Positions 1 to 9,309 of a stretch of DNA of 64,000 nucleotides are shown here, in pieces. Within the stretch, counting starts at the first letter, position 1, and each line of letters opens with the position of its first letter. The stretch spans positions 62,001 through 126,000 of the forward strand of contig CAYJIZ010000002.1 in assembly GCA_964370395.1 (NCBI GenBank), in the 5' to 3' direction. Made by a program: the position numbers and the translations under genes. The stretch is from JBGUVL01 sp964370395 (GTDB lineage Bacteria; Bacillota_I; Bacilli_A; Erysipelotrichales; Erysipelotrichaceae). The notes under the pieces are model-generated. The model searched no databases. It worked only from the letters and a program-made list of their open reading frames with translations, and had not been told where the DNA came from.

Positions 1-2
1 GG

Positions 3-2003
3 GTAGGAGAAAAAACAGCAATCAAACTTTTAAATGATTACCAAAGTGTTGAAGGCGTTTATGAACATATTGATGAAATCAAAGGGAAGTTAAAAGAAAA
101 GTTAGAAAATGACAAAGACAAGGCGTTTATGTCAAAAGAATTAGCGACAATTAAAATCGATTGTGAGTTTGCTTTTGGTTTGGATGATTTTTTGTTTGCT
201 CCAGACTACGAGACATTGAATGCGTTTTATAATAAATATGAAATGCATTCGCTTGCTAAACGAAATGTGGTAAAAAGGGAAGAACAGAAATGTCTTCCTG
301 TAGAAAAAATTACAAAATTAAGCGAAGACATGATACAAGAAGATATGGTTGTAGTATTGGATTTTGATAACGAAACGTATTACGACACAACATTATATGG
401 AATCATGTTGCGTAATGATGCACATATTTATTACATGGACAAAGAAGATATGTTAATGGATAGCGGTATTCAAAAGTATCTGCAAAGTGATTTGCGTAAA
501 ATCGTCTACGATGCGAAGCAAATGTATCATTTGTTAAATCGTTATGGTTTTTCGTTTGCTCCTTTTCATTTGGATTTAATGATTGGTGGTTTCAGTGTCG
601 ACAATAGTGTGATCTCTTATGAAAAACTAATTAATAAATACCACTTTTATGAGGAAACAAAAAAAGCGGATATGTATGGAAAAGCCGGAAAGCCTAAAAT
701 GGCCGATGAAGAAGAACGCTTTTTGTATTTGTCGCAACAGATAGAAGTGTTGTATGCGATCAAAGATAAAGTAAAAGAAGAAATTGAAGAAAAAGATTTA
801 ACTTATGTTGTGTACGATATTGAAATGCCTTTGGCTCATATTTTATATGAAATGGAAAGAGAAGGTGTTACAACTGATATAAATGTGTTAAATGAAATTG
901 CGGAAACGACGTTAGCGATTATTCAAGATTTAGAGAAACAAATATTTGAAGTGACAGGTCGTGAGTTTAATGTGAACTCGCCAAAGCAACTTGCAGAGGT
1001 TTTGTTTGATGAATTAGGATTAAAAGCAAACAAAAAACGTAGTACCGCTGTTGATGTGTTGGAAAAACTGATTGATACGCATTCTGTGATTCCTATGTTG
1101 ATTCAACAAAGAAAGTACCAAAAAATATATTCAACGTATGCGGAAGGTTTGAAAAAATTCGTTCGTAAAGATGGTAAGATTCATACGATTTTTAATCAAT
1201 GTTTGGCACAGACAGGACGTTTGTCGAGCAGTGAACCAAACTTACAAAATATCAGTGTTAGAGATGAAGAGGCAAAACAAATTCGTCGTGCTTTTGTAGC
1301 AAGTGAAGGATGTATCTTATACACAGTGGATTACTCGCAAATTGAATTGCGTATGTTGGCACATATGGCAAATGAAGAAAAGATGATTGAAGCCTTCCTA
1401 CAACATATGGACATCCATACGAAGACAGCGATGGAAATCTATGGCGTAAGTGCTGATGAAATCACGTCATCAATGCGTCGTGAAGCGAAGGTTGTTAATT
1501 TTGGTATCGTTTATGGACAAACAGAATTTGGACTAAGCCAAGAATTGTCGATTTCAAGAAATGATGCAAAAGAATTTATGGATAAGTACTTTGCAAGTTA
1601 TCCACAAATTAAAGTGTTTATGGAAGAAACGATTGAGAAATGTAAAGAAAACGGGTATGTGTCAACTATTTTCAACCGTCGTAGAAACATACCAGAAATT
1701 AATGATGCTAATTATATGACGCGCGAATTTGGAAAACGTGCTGCGATGAATGCACCAATTCAAGGTAGTGCAGCTGACTTAATTAAATTAGCGATGATTA
1801 AAGTAAATGAATTGTTGAAAGAAAACAATTTGCGTTCGAAAATGATTTTACAAGTACACGATGAATTGGTTTTTGATGTACGTTTAGAAGAAAAAGAAAT
1901 AGTCGAACGATTGGTGAAAGAAGGAATGGAACACGTTTGTGAATTAAAAGTTCCTTTAGTAGCAGACGGAAGTTTTGGGAAAAACTATTACGAGGTGAAA
2001 TAA
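3..2003 (+). CDS. polA: DNA polymerase I (5' end outside the window)
   Basis: The frame is open from base 3, so the N-terminal part of the 5'-3' exonuclease domain lies upstream; 666 residues are visible. The first residues (VGEKTAIKLL) belong to the end of the exonuclease domain. The polymerase domain is complete, with motif A (DYSQIELR), the O-helix (RREAKVVNFGIVYG) and motif C (LQVHDELVFD). In the middle 3'-5' exonuclease domain the first acidic motif looks partly kept (FDNET), but the later acidic positions appear lost (YDAKQMYHLL; YLSQQIEVL), so proofreading is probably absent, as in Bacillus Pol I. The stop overlaps the mutM start (TAATG). It fills gaps after primer removal and excision repair. 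Confidence 0.96.
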   Translation, partial: VGEKTAIKLLNDYQSVEGVYEHIDEIKGKLKEKLENDKDKAFMSKELATIKIDCEFAFGLDDFLFAPDYETLNAFYNKYEMHSLAKRNVVKREEQKCLPVEKITKLSEDMIQEDMVVVLDFDNETYYDTTLYGIMLRNDAHIYYMDKEDMLMDSGIQKYLQSDLRKIVYDAKQMYHLLNRYGFSFAPFHLDLMIGGFSVDNSVISYEKLINKYHFYEETKKADMYGKAGKPKMADEEERFLYLSQQIEVLYAIKDKVKEEIEEKDLTYVVYDIEMPLAHILYEMEREGVTTDINVLNEIAETTLAIIQDLEKQIFEVTGREFNVNSPKQLAEVLFDELGLKANKKRSTAVDVLEKLIDTHSVIPMLIQQRKYQKIYSTYAEGLKKFVRKDGKIHTIFNQCLAQTGRLSSSEPNLQNISVRDEEAKQIRRAFVASEGCILYTVDYSQIELRMLAHMANEEKMIEAFLQHMDIHTKTAMEIYGVSADEITSSMRREAKVVNFGIVYGQTEFGLSQELSISRNDAKEFMDKYFASYPQIKVFMEETIEKCKENGYVSTIFNRRRNIPEINDANYMTREFGKRAAMNAPIQGSAADLIKLAMIKVNELLKENNLRSKMILQVHDELVFDVRLEEKEIVERLVKEGMEHVCELKVPLVADGSFGKNYYEVK

Positions 2004-2833
2004 TGCCTGAATTACCAGAAGTAGAAACGGTTATCCGTACTCTTGAAAAACAATTACAATACCCGACCATTACAAATGTTAAGGTGAGTTATGATAAAAT
2101 CATAGCGACAAGTGATGTGGCAACGTTTGTCAAACAGATGAAAAACGAGACGATTGTTGCGTACCACCGTTATGGAAAGTACTTGGTATTTGAATGCAAG
2201 CAATACTATTTGATTGCGCATATGCGTATGGAAGGTAAGTTTTATATTCAACAACCAAATGATCCATATGACAAACATACACATGTATTTTTTGATTTGG
2301 ATGATGGGAGACAATTGTGATACCATGATACACGTAAATTTGGTAGAATGTATTTGTATGATAAGGTCGAAGATTATAAGATATTTCCTTGTTTTAAGAA
2401 CGTAGGAAAAGATGCTTTTGATGAAACGTTGGTGGCATTGGATTTGTACCAGGCAGCAAGAAAAAGAAGTATCACTTTGAAACAATTTTTATTGGACCAA
2501 ACAAACATAGCAGGTATTGGAAATATTTATGCTGATGAGATTTGTTTTGCTTGTGGATTGCATCCTAGCAGTAAAGTGAATCGTTTATCGAAAAAAGATA
2601 TGGAGAACGTCTTGTTTCATACTAGAAGAATTTTAAATGGAGCGATCAAAGCAGGAGGAACAACGATTCGTAGTTATACCTCTTCACTAAAAGTGGATGG
2701 ACGCTTTCAGTTGGAATTAAAAGTACATGACCAAAAGGGTAAGGCGTGTGTGGTTTGTGGAACAGTGATAGACAAAATACAAGTCGGGGGACGTGGGACA
2801 AGTTTTTGTAAGACTTGCCAGAAACGGAAATAG
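2003..2833 (+). pseudogene. mutM: Formamidopyrimidine-DNA glycosylase interrupted by an in-frame TGA
   Basis: MutM removes 8-oxoguanine and formamidopyrimidines. The frame starts MPELPEVETV, the invariant N-terminus with the catalytic Pro2 and Glu3. It runs to DDGRQL and stops at TGA (2318-2320), then continues in the same frame with YHDTRKFGRM up to a C-terminal zinc finger (CVVCG...GRGTSFCKTC). In relatives such as Bacillus the stop position is arginine (QLRYRDVRKFG), so one C-to-T change from CGA, or A-to-T from AGA, explains it. Read through, the product would be 276 residues, the normal length. Both halves keep family motifs, so the lesion is recent, a sequencing error, or recoded. An internal ATG at 2348 has no clear ribosome site. 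The gene follows polA and precedes coaE, as in Bacillus. Confidence 0.85.
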
Positions 2834-2834
2834 A

Positions 2835-3401
2835 ATGAAAAAAATCGCATTAACAGGAAACATGGGAAGTGGAAAATCATATGCAACACGCTGTATTAAA
2901 ACATACGGCGTTTTTGTCTTGGATATGGATGAAGTAGCCAAGCAAGTACGAAGTATGCATGAAGAAGCGATTATGGAACTGTTACAAGTGCAAAGCAATG
3001 AGGAAATAGCAACACTAGTATTTTCTAATTCAAAGAAGAAAGAACAGTTGGAACAATACTTGTATCCATTCATGTTAGAAGAGATGTTTGCTTTTTTTGA
3101 AGAACATCAAAATGAGAAGATATGTATTGTGGAAGTGCCGTTGCTGTTTGAAAAGAATTGGGATGTTTATTTTGATGAGGTTTGGTGTGTTTATAGTGAT
3201 GAAGCAACAGCACTTGAGCGCTTAGTTCAATATCGTCATATCAAAAGGGAAGAAGCGCTAGCGCGATTGCGCTTACAGATGAATGCAGAGGAAAAAAAAC
3301 AAAGAAGTCAAATTGTGTTATATAATAATAAGAGTGATTGTTTAGAAGAACAAATAAAACAGATATTACATAAGGAGGGGTACGATGCTAAAGAAAGATA
3401 G
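2835..3401 (+). CDS. coaE: Dephospho-CoA kinase
   Basis: This is the last enzyme of coenzyme A synthesis; it phosphorylates the ribose 3'-OH of dephospho-CoA with ATP. The 188-residue protein begins MKKIALTGNMGSGKS, with the P-loop at residues 7-14, followed by the family's VLDMDEVAKQV segment and the EVPLLFEKNW motif. I chose the ATG at 2835, directly after the mutM stop, because a longer reading from 2793 only adds residues before the conserved beta strand. The end overlaps the dnaB start by 17 bases, so translation is probably coupled. Confidence 0.92.
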   Translation: MKKIALTGNMGSGKSYATRCIKTYGVFVLDMDEVAKQVRSMHEEAIMELLQVQSNEEIATLVFSNSKKKEQLEQYLYPFMLEEMFAFFEEHQNEKICIVEVPLLFEKNWDVYFDEVWCVYSDEATALERLVQYRHIKREEALARLRLQMNAEEKKQRSQIVLYNNKSDCLEEQIKQILHKEGYDAKER

Positions 3402-4581
3402 TCATATACAAATTGAATTATACAAAGATATGAATGCACAACAGTATGCCTCTTTGAGTATGTTGTATTTACCTTTGATCAAAGAACAAGCGTATTTGTT
3501 TTATACGACGTTAGTTGCATTGAAACGTAGTCAATTACCGATTACAAACCATCTCTTGTTGCAAAAGACTTGTGGGTTAAGTTTTGAAGCGATGGAAAAA
3601 GCACGCAAACGCTGTGAAGAGTTTTTGTTGTTGCGTACTTTTTATAATGAAAAAGAAGATACGTATTTGTACTTGCTTGATGTTCCGATGAAAGCTGCGC
3701 AGTTTTTGAGTCATGAAGTATTTGGTCGTCTGTTTACCCAAGTAGTGGGAGAAGATGTCTTACGTTTCTATAAGCAAAACTTAGTTGTAAAACGCAAAAG
3801 TCGTAGTAATTACGAAGAAATTTCCGCAACCATGCAAGATACGTTACAACACCATTGGGACGACGAAAAAGAAAAGGCGTTCCAAAATGTGAAAGAAGAA
3901 ATTGAAGAAATTTCTTATGGTTTCTTAAATGTTATTTTTGATGAAAAATTATTTTTAAGTGATTTAAATGACATGGTGTTTCCAAAAAGTGAAAGAACAA
4001 AGAAGAATTTAAGAACGATTGCGGAAATTGCGACGATTTATGGGATTAATGAATCGATGATGAAAACGTTGATTGCGCGAGGAATGAATTTACCAGAGAA
4101 GAAATTCAATGCGCAAAAGCTGAAGAATGTATGCATGAAGACAAAAGCGAAATACGCATTGAATGAGAAGGATCCATTAACGATGCCACCAACGCGTTTC
4201 TTAGAATACAAACAAGATGGTGTGGCAATTGCGAAAGCGGATCAAATACTGATTGAGAAATTAATTAGCGAATATCGTCTGCAACCTGAAGTCATCAACG
4301 TTTTATTAGAAACAGGTTTATTGAAAGACAAAGACAATCCTCGTATTATCGGTACGGATATTGAGCGAATGGCAGGAAGTTGGTTGCGTTTGAAAATCGA
4401 TACGATTGAGAAAGCGAAGAAGCAACAAGCCATTGAACTTGATAGTGTGAATAGACGAGGTAATAAAGTGAAACAAGCTACAATTGTACAAGAGTGGCAA
4501 ACACAAGAGGATCAAATCAGCGAAGAACAAAAAGCGGAAATGATTGCGAAGATAAGAAATCGAGGGAATAGCGATGCATAA
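3385..4581 (+). CDS. dnaB: Replication initiation and membrane attachment protein DnaB (Bacillus type)
   Basis: This 398-residue protein resembles Bacillus DnaB, a co-loader that with DnaD and DnaI brings the replicative helicase to oriC; it is not the E. coli DnaB helicase. The N-terminal part (LYLPLIKEQAYLFYTTLVAL) is the winged-helix region. The C-terminal part (IERMAGSWLRLKIDTIEKA) is the DnaD/DnaB-like DNA-binding helix region. The ATG at 3385 follows a strong ribosome site (AAGGAGGGG, 3372-3380). The stop overlaps the dnaI start by 8 bases. In Bacillus nrdR lies between coaE and dnaB; here it is absent. Confidence 0.88.
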   Translation: MLKKDSHIQIELYKDMNAQQYASLSMLYLPLIKEQAYLFYTTLVALKRSQLPITNHLLLQKTCGLSFEAMEKARKRCEEFLLLRTFYNEKEDTYLYLLDVPMKAAQFLSHEVFGRLFTQVVGEDVLRFYKQNLVVKRKSRSNYEEISATMQDTLQHHWDDEKEKAFQNVKEEIEEISYGFLNVIFDEKLFLSDLNDMVFPKSERTKKNLRTIAEIATIYGINESMMKTLIARGMNLPEKKFNAQKLKNVCMKTKAKYALNEKDPLTMPPTRFLEYKQDGVAIAKADQILIEKLISEYRLQPEVINVLLETGLLKDKDNPRIIGTDIERMAGSWLRLKIDTIEKAKKQQAIELDSVNRRGNKVKQATIVQEWQTQEDQISEEQKAEMIAKIRNRGNSDA

Positions 4582-5494
4582 GGTTGAATTTACAGTTGTA
4601 TCAGATGATACGTTAAAAGCGGAAAAAGAACAATTGATTGCTTCTTTGGCAAAAGAACAATGCGTGTATGCATTATTGCAGAAGTATGGACTGCCATTAA
4701 GTACGTTGCAAGAGCATGCTTATAAAATTGCGGATTACGTAAAAAGGAAACAAAAATGCCAACACTGTGAAGGGCTATCGATGTGCCAACAACCAAGTGA
4801 GGGGTATGTGTTAGAACTTACTTATGATCAAGTGTTCGAAAAAAGTTTAGAACCATGTGTTTATCAAATAAAGAAGTTAGCTAGCTTACAACACCAAAAA
4901 CAATTTTCTCTTTGTGATATGAGTGAAGAGCAATTGATGTTGCGCTTTAAGGATATCAATCTAGAAGGCGAGAGCGGTGGTTACATCGAGTTAGTGACAC
5001 AGCTTGTTGATGCTTGTGACCAAGCAAGGGCTTCGGGATTTTATTTGTGTGGGGAACCAGGAACAGGAAAGACGTATTTGGCATGTTGTGTTGCAAATGA
5101 AATGGCTCTACAAGGCAAACGTGTCGCATTTGTAAATGTTCCTAAGTATATCTCTTCGTTAAAAGGGATGATGTATGATAAGATTGCTTATGTAAAGTAC
5201 ATTGATGCTTTGCGAAATGCGGATGTTGTCATCTTGGATGATATTGCAGGAGAAGCAGTAAGTAATTGGAGTCGCGATGAGATTTTATTAGCAGTACTAA
5301 ACGAACGAATGGAGCACCAACGTTTCACGATGTTCACAAGCAATTACGACATTAGTAATTTAGAAAAGTACTATGCTTTGAATAGCAAAATCATCAACGA
5401 TACGGTAGGTGCGAAAAGACTTGTTGAAAGAGTGAAAGCACTATCATCGCAAAAAGTACTGTCAACAGGCAATCGCAGGGCGAAAAAGAAGTAA
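4574..5494 (+). CDS. dnaI: Primosomal protein DnaI (helicase loader ATPase)
   Basis: DnaI is the AAA+ loader of the replicative helicase in Firmicutes. The 306-residue protein has an N-terminal region with a Cys/His cluster (CQHCEGLSMC) that probably binds zinc, as in Bacillus DnaI. It also has a C-terminal AAA+ domain with Walker A GEPGTGKT and Walker B VVILDDIAG. It overlaps dnaB by 8 bases and ends the polA-mutM-coaE-dnaB-dnaI group. The C-terminal tail is basic (NRRAKKK). Confidence 0.92.
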   Translation: MHKVEFTVVSDDTLKAEKEQLIASLAKEQCVYALLQKYGLPLSTLQEHAYKIADYVKRKQKCQHCEGLSMCQQPSEGYVLELTYDQVFEKSLEPCVYQIKKLASLQHQKQFSLCDMSEEQLMLRFKDINLEGESGGYIELVTQLVDACDQARASGFYLCGEPGTGKTYLACCVANEMALQGKRVAFVNVPKYISSLKGMMYDKIAYVKYIDALRNADVVILDDIAGEAVSNWSRDEILLAVLNERMEHQRFTMFTSNYDISNLEKYYALNSKIINDTVGAKRLVERVKALSSQKVLSTGNRRAKKK

Positions 5495-5555
5495 TTAATA
5501 GTAGAAATTCATATCGAAAAGTGATATAGTAATACAGGATATTGGAGGTAGCAAT

Positions 5556-6518
5556 ATGATAAAAAGAATCGGTGTATTAACCTCTGGTGGAGATGCTCCA
5601 GGAATGAACGCAGCCATTCGTGCTGTTACAAGAGTTGCGACGAAAGCCGGATTAGAGGTATTTGGAATCTATGATGGATACCGTGGTCTTGTAGAAGGAA
5701 ACATCGAGCCTTTGTCTCGTGAAAAAGTTTCTGACATTCTTGATCGAGGTGGAACGATGTTGGGTTCAGCACGCTTACCAGAATTCAAGGATGTAGAAGT
5801 AAGAAAAAAAGCGGTGGAGCAGTTAAGTAAACATGGTATTGAAGCTGTTGTAGTAATCGGTGGAGATGGTAGTTATCGTGGGGCGTTGGCTCTTACGGAT
5901 ATGGGAATCAATTGCATTGGTTTACCAGGTACGATCGACAACGACATTACTAGTACAGATACAACGATTGGATTTGACACAGCACTACAAACTGTAGTAG
6001 AAGCTGTCGATAAATTGAGAGATACTTCAAATTCTCATCACAGATGTTCTGTTGTTGAAGTAATGGGGAACCGATGTGGGGATTTGGCTTTGTATTCAGG
6101 ATTGGCTTGTGGGGCAGAAATTGTTGTCACGGCACAAACTGGATTTGAAGAAACAGAAGTATTGGATCGTTTAAAAGAATTTGATTTAGTGAAAAAGAAA
6201 AGACATGCAATTGTTGTGATTTCAGAAAAAATCTGTGATGTGGAATCTTTCGCAAGAAAAGTAAGCCAATTCACTGGGTTCTCTGGTCGTGCAACAGTGC
6301 TAGGTCATGTACAACGTGGTGGTTCACCAACCCCTAATGATCGTGTGCTTGCCTCTCGTATGGGAGAAAAAGCAGTGGATTTATTAATGCAAGGTATTGG
6401 TGGTCAATGTGTTGGTATTCAAAAAGGCGAAATTGTTGGTGTTCCAATTGAGGAAGCATTAAACATGCCTAGAGCTTCAAGAAAAGAATTACAAAACTTA
6501 TTTGATCGATTAGTGTAG
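5556..6518 (+). CDS. pfkA: ATP-dependent 6-phosphofructokinase
   Basis: This enzyme phosphorylates fructose 6-phosphate to the 1,6-bisphosphate, the committed step of glycolysis. The 320-residue length is typical of bacterial PfkA. The N-terminal glycine-rich ATP site reads GVLTSGGDAPGMNAAIRAV and the catalytic loop is GTIDNDI with Asp. GGDGS and GHVQRGGSPT are also present. A good ribosome site (TTGGAGG) lies 9 bases before the ATG. pyk follows after 12 bases, so the two are co-transcribed. A possible -10 (TATAGT, 5525-5530) lies upstream without a clear -35. Confidence 0.96.
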   Translation: MIKRIGVLTSGGDAPGMNAAIRAVTRVATKAGLEVFGIYDGYRGLVEGNIEPLSREKVSDILDRGGTMLGSARLPEFKDVEVRKKAVEQLSKHGIEAVVVIGGDGSYRGALALTDMGINCIGLPGTIDNDITSTDTTIGFDTALQTVVEAVDKLRDTSNSHHRCSVVEVMGNRCGDLALYSGLACGAEIVVTAQTGFEETEVLDRLKEFDLVKKKRHAIVVISEKICDVESFARKVSQFTGFSGRATVLGHVQRGGSPTPNDRVLASRMGEKAVDLLMQGIGGQCVGIQKGEIVGVPIEEALNMPRASRKELQNLFDRLV

Positions 6519-6530
6519 AAAGGAATTTAT

Positions 6531-7946
6531 ATGGAAAGAAAAACAAAAATTGTCTGTACCATTGGTCCAGCTAGTGAAAGTAGAGAAATGCTTGCGAAAT
6601 TAATAGATACAGGAATGAATGTTTGTCGTTTAAACTTCTCTCATGGAGATTACGTTGAACATGGCAAACGTATTGAAAGTATTCGTGAAGTAGCAGCAGA
6701 AAAAGGAGCAAACATTGCGATTGCTCTAGATACAAAAGGTCCTGAAGTACGTTTAGGAACATTTAAAAACGGTGCGGAAGAGTACCAAACTGGAGATATT
6801 GTAACAATCGTGAAAGAACCAATCGAAGGAACACACGAACGTTTCCACATTCAAGTACCTGAAGTATTTGAAGATGTGGAAGTGGGTGGAATGATTCGTA
6901 TTGATGATGGAAAAATGAAACTTACAATTATCGATAAGAAAGATGGGGAATTAGTTTGTCGTATCGAAAACCCAGGTTTCTTAAAATCGAAAAAAGGATG
7001 TAACTTACCTGGTGTTAAGCTAAGTATGCCATTCTTATCAGAAAAAGATATTAACGATATTCGTTTTGGTTGTCAAAATGGAATTGACTACTTATTTGCT
7101 TCTTTTACAAGAAGAAAAGAAGACGTTTTAGCAATTCGTGAAATCTTAAAAGAAGAAGGTAGAGAAAACGTACAAGTTATTCCTAAAATTGAAAACCAAG
7201 AAGGATTTGACAACATTGAATCAATCTTAGAAGTTTCTGATGGAGTAATGGTTGCACGTGGTGACTTTGGAGTTAACGTTGACTTCGAATTAGTACCAAT
7301 TTACCAAAAAAGCATTATTAAAACAGCAAACGCAATGGGGAAACCAGTTATTACAGCAACACATATGTTAGAAAGTATGCAAAATAACCCAAGATGTACA
7401 AGAGCAGAAGCAAGTGATGTTTCCAATGCAGTATTAGATGGAACTGACTGTATTATGCTTTCTGGGGAATCTGCTGCTGGTTTATATCCAATTGAATCAG
7501 TTCAAACAATGGATAAAATTGCGAGAGCATGTGAAGAAATTCTTCCTTACAAAGAAAGATTATATTCAAGTATTAAAACTAGTCAAAGAACAGTAAATGA
7601 CGCAATTGCAATCTCTGTGTCAGATGCTACTTTAAACTTAGATGTAGCAGCGATTGTTGCGTTTACACAAAGTGGAACAACAGCAAGAAGACTTTCTAAA
7701 TTCCGTCCTAAGTCACCAATTTTAGCGGTAACTTTCGATGCAGCTACACAAAGAACATTAGCAGCTAACTGGGGTGTAACAACAATTGTTAGTGATATTG
7801 AAAATGATCAAGCAAATGAATTTAAATTAGCTTGTACTGTTGCGAAAGCATACGGAGTAAAACCTGGAGAAACAATCGTTATTGTTGCAGGATACCCTTC
7901 TGGAGCTGGTGCAACTAACTCAATGAAAATTGTATCTGTAAAATAA
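6531..7946 (+). CDS. pyk: Pyruvate kinase
   Basis: Converts phosphoenolpyruvate and ADP to pyruvate and ATP. The 471-residue protein starts RKTKIVCTIGPAS, contains NFSHG, the substrate and metal loop (VIPKIENQEG), the VARGDFGV segment and ATHMLESM, and ends in the allosteric domain (FTQSGTTARRLSKFRP). It lacks the extra C-terminal PEP-utiliser-like domain of Bacillus and Geobacillus pyruvate kinases. It is second in an operon with pfkA and is followed by a clear terminator. Confidence 0.96.
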   Translation: MERKTKIVCTIGPASESREMLAKLIDTGMNVCRLNFSHGDYVEHGKRIESIREVAAEKGANIAIALDTKGPEVRLGTFKNGAEEYQTGDIVTIVKEPIEGTHERFHIQVPEVFEDVEVGGMIRIDDGKMKLTIIDKKDGELVCRIENPGFLKSKKGCNLPGVKLSMPFLSEKDINDIRFGCQNGIDYLFASFTRRKEDVLAIREILKEEGRENVQVIPKIENQEGFDNIESILEVSDGVMVARGDFGVNVDFELVPIYQKSIIKTANAMGKPVITATHMLESMQNNPRCTRAEASDVSNAVLDGTDCIMLSGESAAGLYPIESVQTMDKIARACEEILPYKERLYSSIKTSQRTVNDAIAISVSDATLNLDVAAIVAFTQSGTTARRLSKFRPKSPILAVTFDAATQRTLAANWGVTTIVSDIENDQANEFKLACTVAKAYGVKPGETIVIVAGYPSGAGATNSMKIVSVK

Positions 7947-7953
7947 TTGATAG

Positions 7954-7977
7954 CGTTGTGCAAACAACGCTTTTTTA
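7954..7977 (+). terminator. Rho-independent terminator after pyk
   Basis: A six-base stem GCGTTG/CAACGC with a 6-base loop is followed by six T residues, 7 bases after the pyk stop. Confidence 0.85.
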
Positions 7978-7993
7978 TATGCAAAATATTACT

Positions 7994-8022
7994 GGGACAA
8001 ACAATCTAAAAAATGTTAGAAT
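7994..8022 (+). promoter_or_regulatory. Promoter of the AI-2E family gene
   Basis: GGGACA (7994-7999) and TAGAAT (8017-8022) are separated by 17 bases, just after the pyk terminator and 20 bases before the next ATG. Confidence 0.6.
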
Positions 8023-8041
8023 AGTACTAGAGGGTGAGAAA

Positions 8042-9202
8042 ATGCGAATTAAATTTACAAAAGAAATGAAGGAGAAAGTTTGGGTTGGTATAACGATTGC
8101 AACGTTTACATTGTTGCTTTTCTTTTTATTAACCAATTTTGAAGTGGTGGCAAAGGCATGGAGTGGCTTTTTAAGCATTCTGTTTCCTTTTATCATAGGT
8201 TTTTCATTGGCGTTCTTATTGAATCCAATTATGATGTTTTTTGAACGTCGTGTATTTGCGAAGTGGCAACCCAAAGGGAAAGCCAAACGATTGGTTTCGC
8301 TTTTTATCGCTTTGTTTATCGCGTTAGGAGTCATATCATTATTAGTATTGTTGATTGTTCCTGCTGTGGTTGACAGCATTGGTGATTTGGTTTCCAACAA
8401 TGAAGTGTATATAAAACGATTTAGTGTGTTTATTACTGATATATTTAAAGATTTTAATTTGGATATGACACAAATAAATGATGTTGTTGGGAAGGGAAGT
8501 GAGTTCTTAAATAACTTTGGGGACTTGTTGTCAAGTGCATTCCCAGCTATTATCTCCACATCGTATGGTATATTGAAAACATTCTTGAATATTCTAATTG
8601 GAATTGCTGCAGGAATGTACTTATTGTTAGATAAAGAAATATTCATCTCCAATGTGAGAAAAGTGAACTTTGCAATCTTTCCTGAACAAATTGCACAATA
8701 TTTGAAACGCATGACGAACGTATGTCGTCGCGTATTCTATGATTTTATCATCGGTAAAGCGATTGACTCTTTGATTATTGGAATCATTTGTTATGTAGGG
8801 CTATCGTTATTAGGTATTGAATATGCAGCATTGCTTAGTGTTATTGTTGGTATCACGAATATGATTCCTGTGTTTGGTCCTTTTATCGGGGCTGTTCCAG
8901 GTATTATCATCTTATTGATTATTCAACCAATTCAATCCGTGTATTTTGCGATTTTCATCTTATGTTTACAACAATTTGATGGAAATGTATTGGGACCGTT
9001 AATCTTAGGTGACAAATTAGGACTTCCTAGTTTTTGGATCTTATTTTCCGTTACAATAGGTGGTTCATTCTTTGGAATCGTAGGAATGTTTGTGGGTGTT
9101 CCAGTGTTTGCGGTACTTTATTATGGAATACAAGAATTTATCAATTTCAGGCTAGAATCCAAACAGATTCAAGTTCCTGAAGGGGAAGATCCGTTTGAAT
9201 AA
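8042..9202 (+). CDS. AI-2E family transporter-like membrane protein
   Basis: This 386-residue polytopic membrane protein has several hydrophobic segments (near residues 14-60, 75-95, 175-200, 235-265 and 275-365). It carries the family signature near the C-terminus (GVGVP-type: GIVGMFVGVPVFAVLYYGI) and DKLGLPSF. The family includes TqsA/YdgG and Bacillus YdbI/YtvI; members export small molecules or act in sodium/proton exchange, so the substrate cannot be read from sequence. I chose the ATG at 8042 because it follows GGGTGAG and lies downstream of a promoter; an upstream extension would begin inside the pyk terminator. It is a single-gene unit. Confidence 0.85.
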   Translation: MRIKFTKEMKEKVWVGITIATFTLLLFFLLTNFEVVAKAWSGFLSILFPFIIGFSLAFLLNPIMMFFERRVFAKWQPKGKAKRLVSLFIALFIALGVISLLVLLIVPAVVDSIGDLVSNNEVYIKRFSVFITDIFKDFNLDMTQINDVVGKGSEFLNNFGDLLSSAFPAIISTSYGILKTFLNILIGIAAGMYLLLDKEIFISNVRKVNFAIFPEQIAQYLKRMTNVCRRVFYDFIIGKAIDSLIIGIICYVGLSLLGIEYAALLSVIVGITNMIPVFGPFIGAVPGIIILLIIQPIQSVYFAIFILCLQQFDGNVLGPLILGDKLGLPSFWILFSVTIGGSFFGIVGMFVGVPVFAVLYYGIQEFINFRLESKQIQVPEGEDPFE

Positions 9203-9230
9203 ACAGGTGTGATAAGACACCTGTTTTTTT
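9202..9230 (+). terminator. Terminator after the AI-2E family gene
   Basis: AACAGGTGT/ACACCTGTT stem with a GATAAG loop, followed by a T run. Confidence 0.85.
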
Positions 9231-9253
9231 GTTGGAAAATATAGGCATGAAAC

Positions 9254-9292
9254 TTGAATAAAAAAGGTGGTTGTGTTTTAATTAAGTTAATT
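9254..9292 (+). promoter_or_regulatory. Rubrerythrin promoter with overlapping palindrome
   Basis: TTGAAT (9254-9259) and TTTAAT (9277-9282) are 17 bases apart. A perfect 6-1-6 palindrome AATTAAGTTAATT (9280-9292) overlaps the -10 and the likely start point. Its single-base centre recalls PerR/Fur-type boxes, but the sequence is not a PerR consensus; a repressor site is an inference. Confidence 0.5.
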
Positions 9293-9309
9293 GAAAGGAG
9301 ATTATTACA

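Noticed and set aside
2054..2485. A minus-strand frame spanning the mutM stop
   Set aside because: Antisense shadow of mutM with no start signals; the plus-strand frame on both sides matches MutM.
7975..8712. A long minus-strand open frame (245 codons) opposite the AI-2E gene
   Set aside because: It covers a conserved membrane protein on the other strand, has no ribosome site and its translation is a typical shadow of hydrophobic codons.
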